From positions 1-20,055 of the forward strand of contig QQSA01000041.1 of assembly GCA_003602535.1 (NCBI GenBank): a stretch of 20,055 nucleotides of DNA. Direction: 5' to 3'. Positions 8,784-14,141 of the stretch are shown here, in pieces. The position numbers and the translations under genes were made by a program. This DNA is from Candidatus Poseidoniales archaeon. GTDB taxonomy: Archaea > Thermoplasmatota > Poseidoniia > Poseidoniales > Poseidoniaceae. A model generated the notes under the pieces. That model was not told the DNA's origin, did no database searches, and saw only the letters and a program-made list of their open reading frames with translations. Within the stretch, counting starts at the first letter, position 1; each line of letters begins with the position of its first letter.

Positions 8784-9479
8784 TTACACCTTCAATGTTG
8801 CTTCAATGGCCCGATACCATTCCATCCCTGATTTGTGATCTTCAAGCTGAGAGAATTGTGGGTATGGGGAAATTGAACGGACATATCCAAATGCAGCCAA
8901 ATCAACCAAATCGGGTGCTTCGCCACCGAAGAATTGTTTGCCATTGAAAGAATCTGTAAATTCATCTAACAAATCGTGCCACAATTGCTTCGGTTTCCTT
9001 CCATCTTTCTTGACTCTACTTCGAGCGATTATTCCCCACATTATTGGAAATCCAGCCCAAGCGTACAGACGCTTAGAGATAAAACCGAATTTCTCTAATT
9101 TAGACACTCTAGTTGTTGTTTTAAGCGCAGAAAATAAACTGCCATACAAAATTGGAATGGTTGCTTTAGACATATGTAAATCGACCCACTCCATCCACTT
9201 ATCGCGGCGTTCTTCGTCATCAGAAGCCCATAGCTTTCCATCATTATGTACCTCATCTATATGCTTCATAATCGGAGTTGAATCTACGAATATATTTTCT
9301 TCAGAATCAACCCACACCGGGACCTTTGTCCATTCTGGGGCACTAGGGAGAGTTTTCTTTGCCTTCATTGGGTTTACCTGAATACGCTCATGCTCAAGGT
9401 CTAAGTGTTCAAGCAAGCCTCGTACCTTCCAACAGAACGGGCAGGTGTACAACAAGTGTAGATTACCAGCACTTCCCAT
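8784..9479 (-). CDS. PTGES2-like glutaredoxin/GST-fold protein with CPFC motif
   Basis: The 231-residue protein starts with a thioredoxin-fold domain. LHLLYTCPFCWKVRGLLEHL places Cys13-Pro-Phe-Cys16 at the usual glutaredoxin active-site position. VPVWVDSEENIFVDST matches the cis-Pro and the glutathione-site acid/Ser region of glutaredoxins and GSTs. A helical GST-like C-terminal domain follows, ending in FFGGEAPDLVDLAAFGYVRSI, the conserved closing helix of this fold. The overall layout is closest to microsomal prostaglandin E synthase 2 and related GrxB/GST proteins. In an archaeon it more likely acts in thiol redox chemistry or haem/thiol binding than in prostaglandin synthesis. It is the middle gene of a minus-strand cluster, 24 bases after the small gene and 2 bases before the FGE-like gene. 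A GAGGA motif about five bases before the ATG supports the start. Cytosolic; the substrate is unknown. Confidence 0.75.
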   Translation of the reverse strand: MGSAGNLHLLYTCPFCWKVRGLLEHLDLEHERIQVNPMKAKKTLPSAPEWTKVPVWVDSEENIFVDSTPIMKHIDEVHNDGKLWASDDEERRDKWMEWVDLHMSKATIPILYGSLFSALKTTTRVSKLEKFGFISKRLYAWAGFPIMWGIIARSRVKKDGRKPKQLWHDLLDEFTDSFNGKQFFGGEAPDLVDLAAFGYVRSISPYPQFSQLEDHKSGMEWYRAIEATLKV

Positions 9480-9503
9480 GAATCCTCGGGGGAAGGCACT
9501 ACT

Positions 9504-9842
9504 TCATGATTCATCCGTCTCTCTGGTTCCATCAGGTCTCCAACCTGGTTTCCAAAAATTAAGGTCATCTAGCCAGCGTGAAAACTCATCGTCAGTGCAA
9601 TTTAGCAGTCTGTAAGCCCTCATGTTGAGCCCCTCGAAAAGAGAATCCTCCATGACTCCTTCTTCATTTGAATCCTTCCATTCTCCAGCCATTTGTCTAA
9701 TTTGTCTGCGAGCTTCTTCGGGAGCATCGAAGTTTCGTTCGCAAATTTCTTGTAAGTCGGATAGCCAAGATCGAGTGTCTCTTCGAATCACATCAGGAAT
9801 CGCAGGCCCCTTCGATTTCTTGCCAAATGGCCACCAACCCAT
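9504..9842 (-). CDS. Small conserved-looking hypothetical protein, first gene of the PTGES2-like cluster
   Basis: This 112-residue protein is not recognised. It begins MGWWPFGKKSKG, a short aromatic/basic start often seen in small membrane-associated or accessory proteins. The rest is acidic and helical, with many Trp and Asp residues, and closes with a WLDDLNFWKPGWRPDGT segment. There is no signal peptide, membrane helix or cysteine pair. Only one Cys-x(n)-Cys arrangement (ICERN...LLNCTDD) occurs, and its spacing is too wide for a typical zinc knuckle. It leads a minus-strand gene set, 24 bases ahead of the PTGES2-like gene, and is divergent from the RlmH-like gene across 57 bases. AGAGGG lies just before the ATG and may act in ribosome binding. 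Same-strand spacing and lack of stops support a real gene. Confidence 0.6.
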   Translation of the reverse strand: MGWWPFGKKSKGPAIPDVIRRDTRSWLSDLQEICERNFDAPEEARRQIRQMAGEWKDSNEEGVMEDSLFEGLNMRAYRLLNCTDDEFSRWLDDLNFWKPGWRPDGTRETDES

Positions 9843-9899
9843 ACCCTCTGCTCAGGCTGCACCATCAAGAGTCTTGGGGTTGAACGTTTTGGCATAACC

Positions 9900-10313
9900 A
9901 TGGGGCGAATCATAGTTCATCTGCATGGGCGACCGTCAGAAAAGAAAATGTCAGGACTCATTGATGATTATTCTCAAAGACTAAAATCAAAGGTCAGATT
10001 AGAAATCCATAGTTCTAAATTGTCAAATGAAGAATATTTTTCACGTATTCCAGATAATGCAATTTTATTGGATGAGGTAGGAGATATGATTACCTCAGTC
10101 GACTTCTCTAAACAATTTGAATCATGGTCAATCTCGACTAAAGATACACACTTGGCAATCGGTCCAGCAGATGGATTTCCTAAGGGCCACTGCAAGAACT
10201 CAATTTCGCTATCTAAAATGACATTTCCTCATGAATTAGCAGCGGTATTACTAATGGAACAATTGTATAGGGCCAACGAGATATCTCGAGGAAGTTCGTA
10301 TCATAGAGTTTGA
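9900..10313 (+). CDS. rlmH: RlmH-like SPOUT 23S rRNA methyltransferase
   Basis: RlmH uses S-adenosylmethionine to methylate N3 of pseudouridine 1915 (E. coli numbering) in helix 69 of 23S rRNA, at the subunit interface. The 137-residue length is slightly short against about 155 for bacterial members. The signature C-terminal half is clear: ISLSKMTFPHELAAVLLMEQ (102-121) followed by LYRANEISRGSSYHRV, which matches the family ending SLS.MT..H...R..L.EQLYRA..I..G.PYHR. The cofactor-knot loop reads IGPADGF (87-93), where bacterial enzymes have IGG and a small residue; the second Gly is Pro here. RlmH occurs in nearly all bacteria and in some archaea, so presence is not decisive for domain assignment. 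No SD precedes the ATG at 9900. The next gene may overlap the stop by four bases (TTGA) or start 35 bases later. Confidence 0.85.
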   Translation: MGRIIVHLHGRPSEKKMSGLIDDYSQRLKSKVRLEIHSSKLSNEEYFSRIPDNAILLDEVGDMITSVDFSKQFESWSISTKDTHLAIGPADGFPKGHCKNSISLSKMTFPHELAAVLLMEQLYRANEISRGSSYHRV

Positions 10314-10348
10314 CAACAATCAAAAATGAGATTGCGTACCCGCTGTCT

Positions 10349-11068
10349 ATGGAGACATGGTGGTTCCTTGTTTTGGAGTTCGCCGTAGCAATCATCCTAA
10401 TTTCAATGAGTGGCCGTCAACCATTCCCTGGGCCATCGAAGAGATATGGTACGGTATTGCTTATTGCAGCCTCTCTTCTGCTTATTGGGGAGACCTCGCC
10501 CCGCGAAACAGAAGTTCAAGTGCATCTATTTTTCTTGCTGGTTTTTGGCTCAGTAGGTCTGATCCGAGGCGTGAAAAACATGTTGGTGACACGCGAAGAG
10601 GTCATTGTCGCACCATTTGCTGGAATTCTCTTTTCAATTTCTGCTACTGCTATGATGGCTGAACAGTGGGATACATTGACACAATTTGAGGAGTATGCTG
10701 CTTTTGCAACAATTGTCGTTATTGGCGCATGTCAAACATGGCTGGTATTCCGTGGATTACTAATCGGAAGACTGCCTCTTGCATGGTCCAAGGCTGGATT
10801 AGTTGCATTGGAAAAAGGGTACATTACCGGCCAGCACGGTGCATTGGAATGTTTTGAGAAAGCTTGGGATTTGGAAGAAGAGCATCTCAACCCAATGGCC
10901 TGGGTTGCCCTAAACCGTATTCACAACTTCTTAGGAAATTCTGCGGAAGCAGAACATTGGAGAAAGAGGTTATCTGAATCTGGCGGCGAAGATGCTGTTG
11001 CCAAGGAGTGGATAGATGCTATTGAATCCGCTTTACCTTCTCACAATCTCGCTTTAGAGCAAGAATAA
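10349..11068 (+). CDS. Multi-spanning membrane protein with C-terminal TPR-like helices
   Basis: From the ATG at 10349 the product has 239 residues. A TTG at 10310, overlapping the rlmH stop as TTGA, would add 13 residues and is the alternative start. I prefer the ATG because it falls just before the first hydrophobic segment. Five hydrophobic stretches follow (about 4-22, 33-48, 57-74, 84-103 and 117-137 from this start), so the N-terminal part is a membrane bundle. The last 80 or so residues are soluble and helical. The segment HGALECFEKAWDLEEEHLNP and the following NRIHNFLGNSAEAEHWRKRL look like a tetratricopeptide hairpin. The domain mix suggests a membrane-tethered scaffold. No enzyme motif is visible and I do not recognise the family. 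It is probably co-transcribed with rlmH. Confidence 0.65.
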   Translation: METWWFLVLEFAVAIILISMSGRQPFPGPSKRYGTVLLIAASLLLIGETSPRETEVQVHLFFLLVFGSVGLIRGVKNMLVTREEVIVAPFAGILFSISATAMMAEQWDTLTQFEEYAAFATIVVIGACQTWLVFRGLLIGRLPLAWSKAGLVALEKGYITGQHGALECFEKAWDLEEEHLNPMAWVALNRIHNFLGNSAEAEHWRKRLSESGGEDAVAKEWIDAIESALPSHNLALEQE

Positions 11069-11086
11069 TCACAGAAAAACAACGCT

Positions 11087-11116
11087 TTAAGTGATACACG
11101 AAAGGGTTTCACTTAA
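11087..11116. repeat. Perfect 8-bp inverted repeat between two membrane-protein genes
   Basis: TTAAGTGA (11087-11094) and TCACTTAA (11109-11116) are exact inverted copies separated by 14 bases. The repeat fills most of the gap after the stop at 11068 and ends 15 bases before the favoured start at 11132. It could be a hairpin in the message or a dyad operator for the downstream gene. No U-run follows the right arm, so a bacterial-type terminator is unlikely. Confidence 0.5.
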
Positions 11117-11131
11117 GTGGGTTGGAGTCAA

Positions 11132-11437
11132 ATGAATACTATGGAAAGTGATAATTCTCGTAAAGACTGGCCAGTTTCAGTGATGTGCTGGTACGCTGTT
11201 CTAATATGGTTTGGAGCCTCTTTGTTTTCCCAGGTCGCCTATTTGGCGATATATGGTAACCCGTATGATGCAAACATGCTGATTGAAGCAGCAGGTCCTT
11301 TTGCTTGGTTGATAATCGGAATAGAAGTTCTAGTTTGGGTAATTATGGCAGTATTTATCGGGAAGAAAGTGTCAAATCGCATTCAACTCAAACGTCCAGA
11401 AACTCAGTCTATGGACACAATAACACCACAGACTTGA
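11132..11437 (+). CDS. Small two-helix membrane protein
   Basis: From the ATG at 11132 the product has 101 residues. GGAG at 11124-11127 lies four bases before it and favours this start over the GTG at 11117. A short polar N-terminus is followed by two hydrophobic segments (about 13-42 and 53-79), the second starting AAGPFAWLIIGIEVLVWVIM. A basic stretch KKVSNRIQLKR then leads into a short polar tail. The positive-inside rule puts the tail in the cytoplasm. There are no recognisable motifs and the function is unknown. It stands between the TPR-type membrane protein gene and the DUF2203 gene on the same strand, with the inverted repeat just upstream. Confidence 0.6.
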   Translation: MNTMESDNSRKDWPVSVMCWYAVLIWFGASLFSQVAYLAIYGNPYDANMLIEAAGPFAWLIIGIEVLVWVIMAVFIGKKVSNRIQLKRPETQSMDTITPQT

Positions 11438-11506
11438 AGAAGCCTCAGTTTGAGTGTGCTGTTCGTGCAGAACGAATGGAATCCTCCGCCACTTGCAGGC
11501 CAACCT

Positions 11507-11947
11507 ATGAGCCTCAACGAACTATTGGACGAAATGGCTTTGTTGGCTATCCCTGATGGATCAATGGTTGTTACAATTGAAGAAGCGAGAAAAGAACTCC
11601 CTCTTGCAAAGAAACTGTTGTATTCATTGCAATCATTACAATATGAAGCTCACGACTTAACCGAGGAGTTAGAAGTATTAGTCGAAACTTTACCTCCACA
11701 TCACGAACACGTATCTGAAGTCGCCGAACAACTAGGCAGCCTAGTAAAAGAATGGCAGGACATCGGGGATTCTATCGATTTGTTAGGTGCAAGAATAGCC
11801 GGTTTTGAACCTGGACATTTAGAATGGCACGGAGTAGTCGACGGCCATCTTGTACTATATTCATGGTCTGAAGGAGAGGAAGATATTGAGTGGTGGCATC
11901 CACTTGATACTGGGATAAATGGCCGCAGACCTCTTGTTGAAGCATGA
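11507..11947 (+). CDS. DUF2203 family protein
   Basis: The product has 146 residues from the ATG at 11507. The frame stays open upstream, and TTG (11450) or GTG (11456, 11465) starts would add up to 19 residues. The core matches DUF2203: MVVTIEEARKELPLAKKLL fits the opening 'TLEEA...LP' helix, a long charged two-helix region follows, and the signature close is LYSWSEGEEDIEWWHP followed by GINGRRPL. This corresponds to the family pattern in which a Trp, Gly-Glu and Trp-His precede GF.GR.P. The family is widespread and uncharacterised. The conserved His, Glu and Trp residues hint at a ligand- or metal-binding pocket, which is inference. It ends 12 bases before the cobalamin adenosyltransferase start, so the two are probably co-transcribed. 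The protein is soluble. Confidence 0.75.
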   Translation: MSLNELLDEMALLAIPDGSMVVTIEEARKELPLAKKLLYSLQSLQYEAHDLTEELEVLVETLPPHHEHVSEVAEQLGSLVKEWQDIGDSIDLLGARIAGFEPGHLEWHGVVDGHLVLYSWSEGEEDIEWWHPLDTGINGRRPLVEA

Positions 11948-11959
11948 CCTCGGGTAGAC

Positions 11960-12619
11960 ATGGTCCGAATCACCAAAGTGCATACCGGGGCCGGAGATTC
12001 CGGTGAAACATCTCTTGTAGACGGCAGTAGAGTGGCTAAGAGCGATAGACGTATAGAAATCGTAGGAACTTGTGATGAAGTCAATGCACTGCTAGGCATA
12101 GTGCTTATGGAATCTGCTCGACTTCCAGACACACATCCTGATGGTGGAGAGAGAGTTACAGTTAGACGCGTAAAGAGCGTATGCTCGGTTGCAATAGAAC
12201 GTCTTCAAAGTGAATTATTCGATCTTGGAGCTGAATTAGCATGTCCGCCAGATCAGATTCCAGAATTTATGGAATTGTTAGATCAAAGTGATTCGGATCG
12301 ATTATGCGAAGAAATGGATGCGTGGAATGAAGAACTTCAACCACTGGAGAGCTTTATTCTTCCATCAGGAATAGGCCCTATTGCTTCAATGCACCTTGCT
12401 AGAACGGTTACTAGACGGCTGGAGCGCTCTATGGTGGCAATAAAAGATCAAATGAGACCTTTGACTTTGCAATATGTAAATCGGCTTTCAGATTGGATTT
12501 TTGTCCTAACGCGCTGGGTATCTAACAGACTTGGAGAAGATGAAAGTTTGTGGGTACCAAAAGGTAAGAGGGGAAGTGGAGCTGCAGATTTAACCCGTCG
12601 CCAAAATGCAAACCGGTAA
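11960..12619 (+). CDS. PduO-type ATP:cob(I)alamin adenosyltransferase
   Basis: This cytosolic enzyme transfers the 5'-deoxyadenosyl group of ATP to cob(I)alamin, making adenosylcobalamin (coenzyme B12) for mutases and other B12 enzymes. Its 219 residues show all the family blocks. The N-terminal ATP loop is TKVHTGAGDSGETSL (5-19), then RVAKSDRRIEIVGTCDEVNALLG. The helix IERLQSELFDLGAELA follows. FILPSGIGPIASMHLARTVTRR begins at 132 and contains the Arg pair that binds ATP. YVNRLSDWIFVLTRWVSNRLG is the final helix. The segment between about 50 and 75 is an insertion relative to short members. It ends directly at the stop codon of the convergent Nudix gene with no spacer. Members of this type are called PduO, MMAB or CobO-like; a strain-level symbol cannot be chosen from sequence. 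Confidence 0.93.
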   Translation: MVRITKVHTGAGDSGETSLVDGSRVAKSDRRIEIVGTCDEVNALLGIVLMESARLPDTHPDGGERVTVRRVKSVCSVAIERLQSELFDLGAELACPPDQIPEFMELLDQSDSDRLCEEMDAWNEELQPLESFILPSGIGPIASMHLARTVTRRLERSMVAIKDQMRPLTLQYVNRLSDWIFVLTRWVSNRLGEDESLWVPKGKRGSGAADLTRRQNANR

Positions 12620-13030
12620 TCAATCTCTTCCGATAGATTTCATGTGTTCATGTGCAGCGGCTAATACCCCTTGACTTTCCTCATGAGTGAGTTGCTTCAT
12701 AGCACTATTCCAGTCGAGCCACAAGTGCTCTTGATGTTCATGACTAATCTTCACAGCCATCGTTTCAGTTTCGGCGATATACCAGAATACCTGCTTGTCG
12801 ATTCTTTTACCCTTGTGGCGGAAGTCATACGTTGTACGATATTCAAAACCATCAACAAATTCGATATCAGTTATTCCGGTTTCTTCTGTTAACTCTCTAC
12901 CCGCAGTTGACATTCTATCGGCATCACTATCCTCGACGTGACCTTTTGGGAAGTCCCAATGGCCCTGCGGATATTGGAGTAACAAGATGGAGCCGAAATT
13001 GACCAATACTACTCCACATGAGGTCTCCAT
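12620..13030 (-). CDS. Nudix hydrolase, NUDT2-like Ap4A (bis(5'-nucleosyl)-tetraphosphate) hydrolase
   Basis: The enzyme is expected to cleave diadenosine tetraphosphate to ATP and AMP in the cytoplasm. From the ATG at 13030 it has 136 residues and opens METSCGVVLV, like the start of animal NUDT2 where CG(L/V) directly follows a short N-terminus. The frame extends to an ATG at 13066, which would add 12 unconserved residues. The catalytic box reads WDFPKGHVED...AGRELTEETGI. It has one residue more than the canonical G-x5-E-x7-RE spacing, and the first outer acid is shifted or replaced by Asp. The C-terminal SHEHQEHLWLDWNSA matches the Ap4A-hydrolase hallmark SHEHQ..RW. Its stop abuts that of the cobalamin gene, tail to tail. 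It is divergent from the DHH gene. Confidence 0.88.
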   Translation of the reverse strand: METSCGVVLVNFGSILLLQYPQGHWDFPKGHVEDSDADRMSTAGRELTEETGITDIEFVDGFEYRTTYDFRHKGKRIDKQVFWYIAETETMAVKISHEHQEHLWLDWNSAMKQLTHEESQGVLAAAHEHMKSIGRD

Positions 13031-13081
13031 GGTGCTGCTGGCCCGATTACCTATTGATAGCCCCATCGCTTCAAATCTACC

Positions 13082-13090
13082 CTATACATT
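13082..13090. promoter_or_regulatory. TATA-like sequence in the Nudix/DHH divergent gap
   Basis: CTATACATT lies about 33 bases before the favoured ATG of the DHH gene (13119) and about 55 bases before the Nudix start at 13030. An archaeal TATA box here would give a short leader in the DHH direction. Only spacing and AT content support it, and the Nudix side would need a long leader. Confidence 0.25.
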
Positions 13091-13118
13091 CATGTCTTGG
13101 ACACTCTCGCCGGTTGTC

Positions 13119-14105
13119 ATGTCACCTTTGGACGGGATAACCAGAGTCGTTGCCGATTCAGACTTAGATGGTCTTATGGCAGCAGCAGTTCTCAAGGCTA
13201 GCAAGCCAGAAATCGAAGTTCATTTTGCTCATCCAGCATTACTTAGGGCCGGCAGTATCGATCATCTAATCAATCGTAATACCGCGATATGTGATCTTCC
13301 GTTTCATCCAGATTGTGGACTATATTTGGACCACCACCTTACAAATCGTCCGTCGCCAGAAGAACAAATTGTGTTTGAAGCAGATGGCGGAATATGTCAT
13401 TGGAGGGATACTCCGTCTGCAGCGAGAGCTGCTTATGATTTATTGAAGGATGATTTAGACTTATCACATTTGGAAGAAATAATGCCAATTGTAGATGCTT
13501 TAGATTCTGGCGGAATCACTTTACAAGAATTTACAGAAGACGGACCAATTATCCGCTTATCTCGTTCACTTACATTGTCGGACCCAGAACATCTACAGGT
13601 GGTTTTAGACCAATTTGCTACCGGTATGCCGTTGAATGAAATTTTGATTTCTCACAAACAGAGATTGGACGAGTTAGGTCAAGCCAGGGAAGAACAATCG
13701 AAAACCGTCCAAGAAAATACTGTGATTATTGATGGATTAGCTGTTTGTGATTTAAGTGAAACAGGTATGAGGAGTAATGGTTACTTAGTCACTGCTTTGG
13801 CTGGACCAGAAGCTCTAGCATGCTGCGTGATACATGGCTATCTTGATGGTAGTATTCAAGACTCTAATCGACCAGCCTTAGGCGCGTCGTTTTATGCAAA
13901 TTCTTTCCGAGACGAAGCAAATCCATACGACCTTTCCTTACTTGCAACTTTACTCGATGATACCGGAGGGGGGCATGCCAATGCCTGCGGCTGCCGTATT
14001 CAGCCATCGGATCCATCTCGAAAATTGAATCAAAGTGACAAAAATTACAATTTAGATAAGTGGTTAAAACTGTGGAAAAGCCGTGAAACAAAGATGCGGT
14101 GTTAA
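13119..14105 (+). CDS. DHH-family phosphoesterase (RecJ/oligoribonuclease-like)
   Basis: The protein has 328 residues from the ATG at 13119, which falls 12 residues before motif I. The frame is open back to 12987, where an extension would overlap the Nudix gene; I reject it as unconserved. DHH proteins are Mn-dependent phosphoesterases acting on RNA or DNA ends, oligonucleotides or cyclic dinucleotides. Motif I is ADSDLDG (Asp13, 15, 17), a later acid lies in CDLPFHPDC, and the namesake Asp71-His72-His73 follows in LYLDHH. A linker with acidic VDALDSGG precedes the DHHA1-type substrate-binding half, which ends in GGGHANACG (283-291). No OB or other extra domains are attached, so it resembles the compact archaeal class rather than full RecJ. 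The transporter gene begins 36 bases later, on the same strand. Confidence 0.85.
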   Translation: MSPLDGITRVVADSDLDGLMAAAVLKASKPEIEVHFAHPALLRAGSIDHLINRNTAICDLPFHPDCGLYLDHHLTNRPSPEEQIVFEADGGICHWRDTPSAARAAYDLLKDDLDLSHLEEIMPIVDALDSGGITLQEFTEDGPIIRLSRSLTLSDPEHLQVVLDQFATGMPLNEILISHKQRLDELGQAREEQSKTVQENTVIIDGLAVCDLSETGMRSNGYLVTALAGPEALACCVIHGYLDGSIQDSNRPALGASFYANSFRDEANPYDLSLLATLLDDTGGGHANACGCRIQPSDPSRKLNQSDKNYNLDKWLKLWKSRETKMRC

Positions 14106-14141
14106 CCATCAAGTCAAATAGTAGTTTTCTAGCGGTCGGCC

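Noticed and set aside
9622..9897. A 91-codon plus-strand frame opposite the small hypothetical gene
   Set aside because: It is Ser/Pro-rich shadow coding opposite a minus-strand frame that fits its gene cluster better.
11087..11116. The inverted repeat read as an intrinsic terminator
   Set aside because: The loop is long, the stem is AT-rich and no T-run follows.
12671..12892. A 73-codon plus-strand frame within the Nudix gene
   Set aside because: It is opposite the Nudix box and the SHEHQ motif, which are clearly real.
12987..13118. N-terminal extension of the DHH protein
   Set aside because: The added residues show no DHH features and would overlap the Nudix start. The ATG at 13119 sits just before motif I.
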